Below are positions 18,211 through 26,708 of a stretch of 64,000 nt of DNA, one piece after another. Position 1 is the stretch's first letter. Each line of letters opens with the position of its first letter. Made by a program: the position numbers and the translations under genes. The DNA comes from Flavobacterium luteolum. GTDB taxonomy: Bacteria > Bacteroidota > Bacteroidia > Flavobacteriales > Flavobacteriaceae. The stretch covers positions 930,001 to 994,000 of the forward strand of contig NZ_CP114286.1 of the NCBI RefSeq assembly GCF_027111275.1, read 5' to 3'. The notes beneath the pieces are model-generated. The model was not told the DNA's origin and did not search any database. It worked only from the letters and a program-made list of their open reading frames with translations.

Positions 18211-19524
18211 ATGAGAACCAAGTCTTTAAAAAAGAACAAAATTAACGTAATCACTCTTGGGTGTTCAAAAAATGTTTATGATAGTGAAGTCCTAATGGGA
18301 CAGCTACGTGCGAATGGAAAAGAAGTTGAACATGAAGCTCCTGCAGAAAAAGAAGGAAACATTATTGTAATTAATACTTGCGGATTTATTGATAATGCAA
18401 AAGCAGAATCAGTAAATATGATTTTGGAATATGCAGATAAAAAAGACAAAGGACTTGTTGACAAAGTTTTTGTAACAGGATGTTTGTCTGAACGGTACAG
18501 ACCAGATTTAGAAAAAGAAATTCCGAATGTTGACCAATATTTTGGAACTACAGAATTACCTCAATTATTAAAAGCTCTTGGAGCCGATTATAAACATGAA
18601 TTACTTGGAGAACGTTTGACTACAACTCCAAAAAATTATGCTTATTTAAAAATCGCAGAAGGATGCGACAGACCTTGCAGTTTCTGTGCGATTCCGTTAA
18701 TGAGAGGTTCACACGTTTCTCAGCCAATTGAAAAATTGGTTAAAGAGGCAGAAGGATTAGCTAAAAATGGAGTTAAAGAATTAATCTTAATTGCTCAAGA
18801 CTTAACTTATTATGGTCTTGATCTTTACAAAAAGAGAAATCTTGCTGAATTATTAGAAGCTTTGGCAAAAGTAGAAGGAATTGAATGGATTCGCTTACAC
18901 TACGCCTTCCCTACTGGTTTTCCTATGGATGTTTTGGAAGTAATGAAGAGCGAACCTAAAATCTGTAACTACATTGATATTCCGTTACAGCATATTTCTG
19001 ACTCAATTTTGAAATCAATGCGTCGTGGTACAACTCAAGCAAAAACGACTCAGTTATTAAAGGATTTCCGTGCAGCAGTTCCTGGAATGGCAATTAGAAC
19101 TACATTAATTGTTGGTTACCCAGGTGAGACTCAGGAAGATTTTGAAATTCTGAAAGATTTTGTTCAGGAAATGAAATTTGACAGAATGGGATGTTTTGCT
19201 TATTCTCATGAAGAAAACACTCATGCTTATTTGTTGGAAGATGATGTTCCAGATGATGTAAAACAAGCTAGAGCTAACGAAATTATGGAACTGCAATCTC
19301 AAATTTCTTGGGATCTGAATCAAGAAAAAGTAGGTAAAGTATACAAATGCATCATTGACAGAAAAGAAGGCGCTCATTTTGTTGGACGTACAGAATTTGA
19401 CAGTCCAGATGTTGACAATGAAGTTCTAATCGATGCTTCTAAACATTATGTAAAAACAGGAGAATTTGTTAATATCAAGATAATTGAAGCAACAGAATTT
19501 GATTTATACGGGGAACCTGCTTAA
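18211..19524 (+). CDS. rimO: Ribosomal protein S12 methylthiotransferase RimO
   Basis: A 437-residue radical SAM methylthiotransferase that modifies the conserved Asp of ribosomal protein S12. The N-terminal UPF0004 domain supplies three cluster cysteines (Cys18 in TLGCSKN, Cys57 in INTCGF, Cys91 in VTGCL). The radical SAM core has CX3CX2C at Cys152/156/159 (EGCDRPCSFCAIP). A C-terminal TRAM domain follows. Length and motifs fit RimO rather than MiaB, notably the SK after Cys18 and the RGSHVSQPIE segment. It is the first gene of a probable operon with the two envelope genes downstream. Confidence 0.96.
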   Translation: MRTKSLKKNKINVITLGCSKNVYDSEVLMGQLRANGKEVEHEAPAEKEGNIIVINTCGFIDNAKAESVNMILEYADKKDKGLVDKVFVTGCLSERYRPDLEKEIPNVDQYFGTTELPQLLKALGADYKHELLGERLTTTPKNYAYLKIAEGCDRPCSFCAIPLMRGSHVSQPIEKLVKEAEGLAKNGVKELILIAQDLTYYGLDLYKKRNLAELLEALAKVEGIEWIRLHYAFPTGFPMDVLEVMKSEPKICNYIDIPLQHISDSILKSMRRGTTQAKTTQLLKDFRAAVPGMAIRTTLIVGYPGETQEDFEILKDFVQEMKFDRMGCFAYSHEENTHAYLLEDDVPDDVKQARANEIMELQSQISWDLNQEKVGKVYKCIIDRKEGAHFVGRTEFDSPDVDNEVLIDASKHYVKTGEFVNIKIIEATEFDLYGEPA

Positions 19525-19566
19525 ATTTACGCTGAACAATTGTTAATCACAGATAAAAATATTTTT

Positions 19567-20124
19567 ATGAAACCTTTTCAAACTTTATTTATTTTAGTTT
19601 TTGGCTTATTTACTTTTACTGTTTCTGCTCAATATGGAGGAGGATACAATAATGGTTATGGTGGTGGTTATGGCAATGGTTACGGAAGAGGTAGCGGAAT
19701 GGGTATGGATAGAAGCATGATGGCTGGACCACAGCAGGGTTCTCAAAGCAAACCTAAAGAAACTCCTCCTGAAGAAACTGCAGGAATTATTGTAGAACAA
19801 ATGAAACCGCAAGTAAATCTAGATGAATTACAGGCGATTGCTATTACAAATGTTTTAGCAGATAGTATACGCGAACAAGGTATTTTATTAAAAAACGAAA
19901 GCAGCAATCAAGATCAAAAAATTGAACAGATAAAAGCTTTACGCGAAAGTACCGATAAAAAGATTACTGCTTTTTTAAATCCAGACCAAGTTGAAAAGTA
20001 CAAAACCTTCATGAATACTTTAAAAGAAGTAAAAAAGACCAAATCAAAAAAGAAAAAAGATAAAGATTCTAAAGAAGATCCAAAAGAAGTAAAAGACACC
20101 CCAGATACGAAAATATCAGAATAA
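19567..20124 (+). CDS. Secreted Spy-like helical protein
   Basis: A 185-residue protein starting at ATG 19567 (MKPFQTLFILVFGLF), which gives a clean signal peptide ending VSAQ. A start 27 bp earlier would lengthen it needlessly. A Gly/Tyr/Asn-rich segment (residues 20-45) is followed by helices with ETAGIIVEQMKP, EQIKALRESTDKKITAFLNPDQVEKYKTFM, which resemble Spy/CpxP-like periplasmic proteins. The tail is highly charged, with Lys runs. It lies 42 bp after rimO and 28 bp before the amidase gene. Function uncertain. Confidence 0.68.
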   Translation: MKPFQTLFILVFGLFTFTVSAQYGGGYNNGYGGGYGNGYGRGSGMGMDRSMMAGPQQGSQSKPKETPPEETAGIIVEQMKPQVNLDELQAIAITNVLADSIREQGILLKNESSNQDQKIEQIKALRESTDKKITAFLNPDQVEKYKTFMNTLKEVKKTKSKKKKDKDSKEDPKEVKDTPDTKISE

Positions 20125-20152
20125 TCGTTATTAATCTATAAAACAACGAATT

Positions 20153-21058
20153 ATGACAAAAAAACATTTTTGTTATCTGATTTTAGCTGTTATTATCAGT
20201 GCTTGTTCTACAAATCCGTACAAGAATACTGAAAAGGCTTATGATCAGCAGCTAAAAAATTTGGAAAACCAAATCACAAGTAAAGAAGCCAAACCAATTC
20301 CAGCAGTTTCGCCTGTTGTTATTGACACTTCTTATGCACAGCAACTGAGAATTGTAAAAGACACTTTGTCTAAGACAAATTCTACTTATTTACAAAACGG
20401 AATTAATACAGAATGGATTGGTACTGTAAATTTCAATTTAAGAAAACCAAGCTTTGTTATTATTCACCATACAGCTCAAGATTCGCTACAGCAAACCATT
20501 AATACTTTTACTAAAACCAAAACTCAGGTAAGCGCACACTATATTATTTCTGAAAACGGAAAAGTAGTACAAATGCTGAATGATTATTTAAGAGCTTGGC
20601 ACGCTGGAAATTCAACATGGGGAAAAACAACAGATCTAAACTCTTGCTCAATAGGCATTGAGTTAGATAATAACGGATTCAAACCTTTTACAGAAGCTCA
20701 AATCAGTAGTTTGGTAGCTTTGTTGACCAAATTAAAAAAGGATTACAATATTCCGACACAAAACTTTTTAGGTCACGCGGATATTGCCCCTGGAAGAAAA
20801 CAAGATCCAAGCGCCTTATTTCCATGGAAAACCTTAGCAGAAAAAGGATTTGGAATCTGGCCAGATGAAGTCTTAGAACCAGCTCCATTTGATTTTAAAA
20901 TTGAACCTGCATTAAGAATAATAGGCTATAACACCAAAAACCTAACTGCAGCAATTCAGGCATTTAAGCTGCATTACATTCAAACTGATGCAACATCGGT
21001 TTTAGACAGAAAAACAATAGATACTATTTATTCGATTTATAAAAAACAGGTTCAGTAA
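20153..21058 (+). CDS. N-acetylmuramoyl-L-alanine amidase (Amidase_2), lipoprotein
   Basis: A 301-residue lipoprotein (lipobox ISACS, Cys18) with a zinc-dependent amidase_2 fold, which cuts the bond between N-acetylmuramic acid and L-Ala in peptidoglycan. Visible zinc and catalytic elements are the first His pair in FVIIHHTAQDS, SAHYIISENGKVVQML, WHAGNS and GHADIAPGRKQDPSALFPW, with the second His and Asp. The C-terminal 70 residues form a small helical region like the peptidoglycan-binding tail of AmiD-type enzymes. A strong terminator follows, so this closes the rimO operon. Confidence 0.92.
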   Translation: MTKKHFCYLILAVIISACSTNPYKNTEKAYDQQLKNLENQITSKEAKPIPAVSPVVIDTSYAQQLRIVKDTLSKTNSTYLQNGINTEWIGTVNFNLRKPSFVIIHHTAQDSLQQTINTFTKTKTQVSAHYIISENGKVVQMLNDYLRAWHAGNSTWGKTTDLNSCSIGIELDNNGFKPFTEAQISSLVALLTKLKKDYNIPTQNFLGHADIAPGRKQDPSALFPWKTLAEKGFGIWPDEVLEPAPFDFKIEPALRIIGYNTKNLTAAIQAFKLHYIQTDATSVLDRKTIDTIYSIYKKQVQ

Positions 21059-21078
21059 AACCTCATCATAAAAATAAA

Positions 21079-21116
21079 AAAAGCGTTTCTGTTAATTCAG
21101 AAACGCTTTTTTTCAT
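21079..21116 (+). terminator. Rho-independent terminator
   Basis: A perfect stem AAAAGCGTTTCTG (21079-21091) and complement (21098-21110) is followed by T residues, 20 bp after the amidase gene. Confidence 0.92.
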
Positions 21117-21159
21117 AATAATTCATCATAACAAAGAGACATACTGTAAAGAGGGATAA

Positions 21160-21222
<63 letters not shown>

Positions 21223-21239
21223 AATAAAGAGCAAAGATA

Positions 21240-21295
21240 CCTAAATCCTAAAATCTCAAACTTGAAACCTTAAACTTGAAACCTTAAACTTGAAA
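21240..21295. repeat. Heptamer tandem array
   Basis: Eight head-to-tail heptamers of the type CYTNAAA (CTTGAAA alternating with CCTTAAA in the last five units). A similar four-unit array lies inside the radical SAM gene at about 60121-60148. An 18-nt A-run follows at 21345-21362. Confidence 0.85.
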
Positions 21296-21304
21296 CCACA
21301 ACAA

Positions 21305-21342
21305 ATAAAAAAGCTGCCAAAACATAATATGTCTCGACAGCT
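21305..21342 (-). terminator. Terminator of the porin gene
   Basis: On the minus strand, AGCTGTC pairs with GGCAGCT (one G-T pair) across a 17-nt loop and is followed by TTTTTTA. It lies about 36 bp past the porin stop codon. Confidence 0.65.
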
Positions 21343-21377
21343 CCAAAAAAAAAAAAAAAAAATATCAATCTTTATCT

Positions 21378-22466
21378 CTAGAAAGAGTATGTTGTTGCAA
21401 TTAAGGCATAGAAACTTCCGCCTGTTGGCAATGCATCTTTATCTAAGAAAATATCTTCAGACGCTGCATCGTATCTTAGCTCAGGAATTATAGTCAATTT
21501 TCCAACTTTATAATTTAAAGAAACAGTATTAGCAAATACATTTGATCCTGCTAAAGTTCCTAAACTTGGCGCCGCATCTTTAGCATCAAAATATTCCATT
21601 CTGTAAGCCAAAAGCAATGTTGGATTGAACGAATAAGTAGCGTAGCCTACTAAAGAAAACCAATCTCCGTCTAAATTACTATCAAAATCATTTGTTGTTT
21701 TAGCATAAGTCGCATTTAACCCAAGCGAGAAACTATCTGAAATTGCTTTAGAAGCTGTTAAGTCAAACTGCGTTTTGTTTTCGTCTGAAACCGGAATTAA
21801 GCTTCCTGGTATCGGGTTAGTACTTCCTGTTGTAAAATTCAAATAAGCACTTCCTGTATCACCGATATATCCTACTTGTCCAATGAACGTTTTTTGATAC
21901 GAACCTGCATCCATAGCAGACTTAAAGTCTGTTGGGTTGGTTAATCCTAACATGGCAGTAAATTTACCAGAAGTATATTGCGCTTTAACCCCGGTATTAA
22001 AAAACGGTCCGTAAGAAAACGCATAAGACATACTGTAGTTTTTATTATCTACTGCATCTAATACTTCATAACCGATATGAGTTCCGAAACTACCTGCTAC
22101 TACTTTAAATTCATCAGTCAAATTGTATGTAAAAAATAATTGTTTAATCATAAATTTTGCACTTGCATCTTTATCTGGTGTTTCATTATATGAAAATTCT
22201 GCTGCTCTTTTTCCGAAACCTAAGTCTACAAAAACTGAAGCTTTTCCAAAAGTATGGCCCGCTTCGATCGATGCCATTCCTAATTCGAATGAATTCTGTG
22301 AGTTGGTAAAGCTCGTTAATCCATTCATTTGTTTTGAAAAATCATATTTATAGTACGCATCTGCAGAACCTCCCCATGTGGTTGCTGGAGCGGCTGCTTC
22401 CTCTTCTTGGGCAAAGGCAAAAGAACTTGTTAACATCGCGGCTAAAATGTGAAATGCTTTTTTCAT
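21378..22466 (-). CDS. Outer-membrane porin, putative beta-barrel porin-2 type
   Basis: A 362-residue protein with a signal peptide (cleavage near SSFAFAQ) and alternating beta strands throughout, ending TYSF with a terminal Phe. Features such as WGGSADAYYKYDF, VFVDLGFGKRAAEF, VVAGSFGTHIGYEV and YRMEYF fit the BBP2/OmpL-like porin family in Bacteroidota. It should make an outer-membrane channel for small solutes; specificity is unknown. It is monocistronic, with a terminator downstream and a long AT-rich leader region upstream. Confidence 0.8.
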   Translation of the reverse strand: MKKAFHILAAMLTSSFAFAQEEEAAAPATTWGGSADAYYKYDFSKQMNGLTSFTNSQNSFELGMASIEAGHTFGKASVFVDLGFGKRAAEFSYNETPDKDASAKFMIKQLFFTYNLTDEFKVVAGSFGTHIGYEVLDAVDNKNYSMSYAFSYGPFFNTGVKAQYTSGKFTAMLGLTNPTDFKSAMDAGSYQKTFIGQVGYIGDTGSAYLNFTTGSTNPIPGSLIPVSDENKTQFDLTASKAISDSFSLGLNATYAKTTNDFDSNLDGDWFSLVGYATYSFNPTLLLAYRMEYFDAKDAAPSLGTLAGSNVFANTVSLNYKVGKLTIIPELRYDAASEDIFLDKDALPTGGSFYALIATTYSF

Positions 22467-23013
22467 GTTTTAATTTGGTTTTTAGTTATTAATTGATTCT
22501 GGTTAGTTAATCTTTTATATATCTATTTAATAGTATAAGTCATTTCTAAAACCTTTCATGCGCCTTCAAATCATCATCATTTTCATTAGCGAATTTATTA
22601 ACTTTTGTATGAGTAGAATAATTCAAAACTGCTTTTTTGACGTTTTAGACGAAGAATTATGGATTACAAAAATTAAGTCGCCAATAATCGTGATTTGACA
22701 TTTATAGATAATTGTTTTTGAAAATTCAACAACGTATTTTTCCGTTATTTTTAAATTTTATAATAGGTGTAAGTAAAAATTACTACAAAAAACAAACATA
22801 AAACACTATAAAAATACATTTGAAAATAAAATACCCCATAAAAAATAGGGGTCATATATAAAAAATCAAAAACAAACACCTAGAACACTTTCAAAAAAAA
22901 CAGCTTACAAGCCTTTTTTCAACAAGAAAAAATTCTTACAAATAATACCCTTACAAAACACCTCTGATTTAAGAACTGAAAAGCGCTTTTACGATATTGA
23001 AAAACAAAAAAAA
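22467..23013. other. AT-rich intergenic region upstream of the porin
   Basis: No gene is seen in about 550 bp. On the minus strand an exact TATGTTTG box lies at 22800-22793 but lacks a TTG at -33, and it would imply a leader of over 300 nt. A short ACCCC/GGGGT hairpin lies near 22835-22855. Nothing else is recognised. Confidence 0.5.
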
Positions 23014-23039
23014 ATCCCGTTCATTTAAATGAACGAGAT
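23006..23039 (-). terminator. Terminator of the leftward PUL operon
   Basis: Arms ATCCCGTTCATTT (23014-23026) and AAATGAACGAGAT (23027-23039) pair with one G-T mismatch. On the minus strand a run of T residues follows. It lies 24 bp past the GH5 stop codon. Confidence 0.85.
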
Positions 23040-23063
23040 TTTGTATAAACGACTCAAAATGAT

Positions 23064-24029
23064 CTATTCTTCTTTATTATATTTTCTTAAATACTCACGG
23101 ACTTTAATTCCTGATTCTTTCAAATCCTCATCTTTCCATTTCCCATCAGATTTGGCAGACTTTTTCAAAATAGAGCAAGTTTCATCTTTATCAGACACGG
23201 ACCACGTGATCCAACTTAATTTTCGAGCTTCCATCCAATCGATATATTCTTGCCAAGCTTTATAATTTAAAGGTCCGTCTCCGGAAGCTTCCATTCCAGC
23301 AGATTCTGAAATAAAAACTGGCAACCCTCTCTTAATGGCCATATCTGTTCTATCTCTCAATTCTTTACCATGAGTTGCCGCATAAAAATGCATGGTATAC
23401 ATTATATTAGTATAATCTCTTATCGGATCTTCGGCTGGAAGATCAATATCCTGATCCCAATGCGGACAGCCGACCAAAATAATGTTATTAGGATCGTTTT
23501 CACGAATTACTCGAATTATCTCTTCGGCGTAATTTTTAACTTCCCACCAAGTTTCATAATCTGGTTCATTAAATACCTCATATATAATATTAGGATACTT
23601 AGCATACTTTTTTGACATTCCTGAAAAAAAGGCTGTAGCTTCTTTCAGATTTACATTATGACTGTGCCAGTCTATAATTACGTAGATATCAGATTTTATA
23701 GCACCATTTATTACTGCTTCTATTTTCTCTTTAGAAAATTCTGGATTATTAATGTAGGTGAAATCTCCAAGTTCGATGCCCATTGCGGCACGAACCACAT
23801 TACAATTAAAATCCTTTTTTAGCCAACTCACTGCTTTTTCATTATAAAATCTCGGCCACATGCTATGCCAACCAAAACTTAATCCGCGAAGCACAACCGG
23901 ATTATTATCTTTATCAACAAGCTGAGTTCCAAGAACACTTAATTGACCATGTTTTTTCACAAATTGTGCTTTTGAAATATTTATAAACATCAAAAGTAAA
24001 ATAGCGGCATAACAGAACTTTGATTTCAT
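23064..24029 (-). CDS. Glycoside hydrolase family 5 endoglucanase (subfamily 2-like)
   Basis: A 321-residue secreted hydrolase with a signal peptide ending NISKAQ. GH5 landmarks appear in order: RGLSFGWH (48-55), NVVRAAMG (77-84), IIDWHSHN (118-125), acid/base Glu155 in YEVFNEPD, MHFYAATH (213-220), nucleophile Glu242 in VFISESAG, and Trp in SWITWSVSDKDETCS. This pattern is that of GH5_2 endo-beta-1,4-glucanases. Within this mannan-type locus it would cleave Glc-Glc stretches of glucomannan or generic beta-glucan. It is the last gene of the SusC operon (11 bp after GH27). Confidence 0.9.
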   Translation of the reverse strand: MKSKFCYAAILLLMFINISKAQFVKKHGQLSVLGTQLVDKDNNPVVLRGLSFGWHSMWPRFYNEKAVSWLKKDFNCNVVRAAMGIELGDFTYINNPEFSKEKIEAVINGAIKSDIYVIIDWHSHNVNLKEATAFFSGMSKKYAKYPNIIYEVFNEPDYETWWEVKNYAEEIIRVIRENDPNNIILVGCPHWDQDIDLPAEDPIRDYTNIMYTMHFYAATHGKELRDRTDMAIKRGLPVFISESAGMEASGDGPLNYKAWQEYIDWMEARKLSWITWSVSDKDETCSILKKSAKSDGKWKDEDLKESGIKVREYLRKYNKEE

Positions 24030-24040
24030 AATGTATTAAT

Positions 24041-25273
24041 TTAAGGGATTAATTTTAAGGTAATCACATCATGCGAAGCTATTTCTGCACTAAAAGGCTT
24101 CTTTGTATTTCCTGCTTCTTTATTTTTCCAAAGATCTTTTATTTTGAATATCGTTTTTACAAAATCAGCTTCATAACCAAAATCAGCATCTTTGATATTG
24201 TTCTTTTTCCAATCGAAAGCGATCTTTTTTGAAGTTTCGGTTCTATTTACAAAGCTAACTGCCCAAGCTCCATGTGAAAGTGGTTTTACCCATACTTCTA
24301 CTCCATCTAATATAGCATATTTAAAGCCTTGAATCCCTAATTTATCTTGATTGACAGCCAGTAATTCTTTATTCGTTAAAATAGCCAAAGTTTCTTTCGA
24401 CATTTTTCGATAATCATTTCCTGTAAACAAAGGAGAAGAAAGCATACACCACATTGCAAAATGCGTTTTATCTTCGGTATCGTTCATTTCGTTTCCAACT
24501 TCCATCATATCAAAATCATTCCAATGATCGGGACCTGAATATTTTCGAATATCTTTTCTCATATCGGCTATTTTCATGAATCCCCAAGACGACCAATTTT
24601 CTGGATGTTTGAATTCGCAGTCAAAGCATGGGTAAATATCTCCCGATATTCTCCAAAGATTACCAATTGGCTTTCCCCATTCCCATGGCTGATTGTCTCC
24701 CCATTCGCAAAGGCTGAAAACAATTGGTCTTCCAGCTGTTTTAATTGCATTGCTCATTGTAGTGTAAGCTTCTTTTGCTGTAATTCCTTCTGTATTACAC
24801 CAATCGTATTTTAAAAAATCGATTCCGAGTTTTGCATAAAATCTAGCATCTTGATATTCGTAACCTCTTGTTCCTGGATAACCTGCACAGGTTTTTGTTC
24901 CTGCGCAATTGTACAAACCAAATTTCAGACCTTTACTATGCACATAATCAATAAGCGCTTTCATTCCGTTTGGAAATTTTTCAGGATCGGGCACTAAATC
25001 ACCGTTTACATCACGTTCGTGCGTCATCCAGCCATCATCTAAAACAATATAATTATAACCCGAAGCCGCCAGACCCGAAGTAACCATGATGTCTGCAGTT
25101 TCTTTCACTAATTTCTCATTGATATTGGTTGCAAAAGTATTCCAAGAATTCCAGCCCATTGGTGGTGTCATTGCCAATCCTTCAAATTTACCGCCTTGCT
25201 GTTTATGTGTATTGCCTTGGCTAAAAGCAAAACTCGAAATACCCAGAATAAGTACTAAAATTATTTTTTTCAT
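24041..25273 (-). CDS. Glycoside hydrolase family 27 alpha-galactosidase
   Basis: A 410-residue secreted enzyme (signal peptide ends SSFAFSQG) that removes alpha-1,6-galactose side chains, as on galacto(gluco)mannan. GH27 signatures are TPPMGWNSWNTFAT (36-49), YIVLDDGWM (75-83), KFGLYNCAGTKTCAGYPG, nucleophile Asp157 in LKYDWCN and acid/base Asp212 in RISGDI. A C-terminal beta-sandwich domain ends IASHDVITLKLIP. It sits 92 bp after the second glycan-binding lipoprotein gene, across a hairpin, and 11 bp before the GH5 gene. Confidence 0.95.
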   Translation of the reverse strand: MKKIILVLILGISSFAFSQGNTHKQQGGKFEGLAMTPPMGWNSWNTFATNINEKLVKETADIMVTSGLAASGYNYIVLDDGWMTHERDVNGDLVPDPEKFPNGMKALIDYVHSKGLKFGLYNCAGTKTCAGYPGTRGYEYQDARFYAKLGIDFLKYDWCNTEGITAKEAYTTMSNAIKTAGRPIVFSLCEWGDNQPWEWGKPIGNLWRISGDIYPCFDCEFKHPENWSSWGFMKIADMRKDIRKYSGPDHWNDFDMMEVGNEMNDTEDKTHFAMWCMLSSPLFTGNDYRKMSKETLAILTNKELLAVNQDKLGIQGFKYAILDGVEVWVKPLSHGAWAVSFVNRTETSKKIAFDWKKNNIKDADFGYEADFVKTIFKIKDLWKNKEAGNTKKPFSAEIASHDVITLKLIP

Positions 25274-25309
25274 TCTTTATTCATTTAAAAAAGACATATA
25301 AAAAGATAT

Positions 25310-25332
25310 TCCCTAATTTCTCAATTAGGGAA
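25310..25332 (-). terminator. Hairpin inside the PUL operon (possible attenuator)
   Basis: TTCCCTAATT and its exact complement surround a 3-nt loop. On the minus strand the stem is followed by ATATCTTTTTATATG, T-rich but not a clean T-run. It lies between the binding-protein genes and the GH27/GH5 genes and may lower or process the downstream message. Confidence 0.5.
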
Positions 25333-25365
25333 CACCTCAAACTAACTCATAACCTATTATTATTT

Positions 25366-26625
25366 TTATAAAAATCCGATATCATCTATATAAAGAACAC
25401 TAGACGGAGTAATTGTTCCTCCAGAAAACTCCTGAATAAACACACTATCAAAATTTCCATCAGTTAAAAGTTCAGGATGCAAAGCCGAAATAGGAATTGA
25501 AATATTATTCCATTGCCCTGGCACTAAAGTAACCGTCGTACCCTTGGCAGAATCGCCCGTATCACTATTTATGGTAACCATAATTTTAGTGCTTTCTGTT
25601 GGAAAAATAGACATTTTAACAAATTGGTAATCTGATGCTTTTAGAAGAAGATCAGAGTGCATGAAAAGTCCGCTCCAAGCTTCAGCAACTTTTTTGATTG
25701 CATTTGTTCCTCTGCTAACTTTTTCAGTGCTTTCCCAGGTTATGTCTCCTCCCCAGCCCCAGCCCCATCCTTTCAATGAGTCTTCGTATAATAAATATTT
25801 AAGTCCGATTCCGCTTGGAGCAGACACTCCAAACTCCGTTTCAATAACTATAAGCGCATACGAATCAAAATCAGCAGGAACAGTTGCTTTTATTTCTGTT
25901 TTAGAAACTGCAGTAAATGTCGCTTCAGTAGATCCGAACTTAACGCTTTTAACTTTTACAAAATTTTGTCCCGTAATAGTTATAACATCTCCTGGAGAAG
26001 CCAGAACTTGCGATAAGCTGCTAATTACTGGAGCTGGAGGAGTCAATTCAATCACATTACTTAAAACATTGACAAAACCATTTGTTCCGTAATAATCTAA
26101 TCCTGGCGCTTCTTTATCAGATCCGTTTACTTTTAAAGTATTATTGGTTACATTAATACTCAATAAGTATAAATCTGCATTTACTGCATTTGCCATTGTC
26201 GCATAATCTCCTGTTTCCAGATAGTCTGCTTGAACCCCTTCCAATTTAGCCACTCTTTTCTTAACACCTTTAATAACGTGACTTAAAACAAGCTGTTTCA
26301 AATCTGCTACAGGAACTAAGTTTACATCTGGATATCCTAAATCATTTACATAACCATTAGCTACCAAATATGCATCAAAAGCAGTATTGTTAGGTACGAA
26401 ATAAGTGTAATTATCAGCTGTATCTAATGTCGATTCTAAACCAGCCAGTTTTATCGCTTTTGTAAACGTAGTTAAATTACTATTTGCCTGAAGCAAGCCG
26501 TATGCCGTATTATAATTTTGCTGTGCTCCTCCAATATCTTCAATTTCGTTATCGCAGGAAGAAGCTGCGACAACCAAAAAGGCACATATAGCAATATGTT
26601 TTACTTTATTATATATATTTTTCAT
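25366..26625 (-). CDS. Surface glycan-binding lipoprotein with fasciclin and IPT/TIG domains
   Basis: A 419-residue lipoprotein (VVAASSCDNE, Cys24). The acidic residues after Cys fit a Bacteroidota surface-export signal. Residues about 40-195 match a fasciclin domain (NLTTFTKAIKLAGLESTL, YTYFVPNNTAFDAYL, LVLSHVIKG, FVNVLSNVI). Residues about 198-280 are an IPT/TIG Ig-like domain (PVISSLSQVLASPGDVITITGQNF). The C-terminal part (GWGWGWGGDITWE to VLYIDDIGFL) looks like a CBM-like jelly roll and shares its ending with the next protein upstream. It occupies the SusE/SusF position and probably binds mannan at the cell surface. A fasciclin domain is unusual for this role. Confidence 0.78.
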   Translation of the reverse strand: MKNIYNKVKHIAICAFLVVAASSCDNEIEDIGGAQQNYNTAYGLLQANSNLTTFTKAIKLAGLESTLDTADNYTYFVPNNTAFDAYLVANGYVNDLGYPDVNLVPVADLKQLVLSHVIKGVKKRVAKLEGVQADYLETGDYATMANAVNADLYLLSINVTNNTLKVNGSDKEAPGLDYYGTNGFVNVLSNVIELTPPAPVISSLSQVLASPGDVITITGQNFVKVKSVKFGSTEATFTAVSKTEIKATVPADFDSYALIVIETEFGVSAPSGIGLKYLLYEDSLKGWGWGWGGDITWESTEKVSRGTNAIKKVAEAWSGLFMHSDLLLKASDYQFVKMSIFPTESTKIMVTINSDTGDSAKGTTVTLVPGQWNNISIPISALHPELLTDGNFDSVFIQEFSGGTITPSSVLYIDDIGFL

Positions 26626-26708
26626 AAATTCTTTTTTAGTTTTTAATTATGGATCTTACTAAACAAACTCAGTTTAAGAATCGAAATTTATTTTCGAATC
26701 CCACCCAA

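Noticed and set aside
25661..26092. 143-codon forward frame opposite the fasciclin/IPT gene
   Set aside because: Antisense to a supported gene; no motif or start signal.
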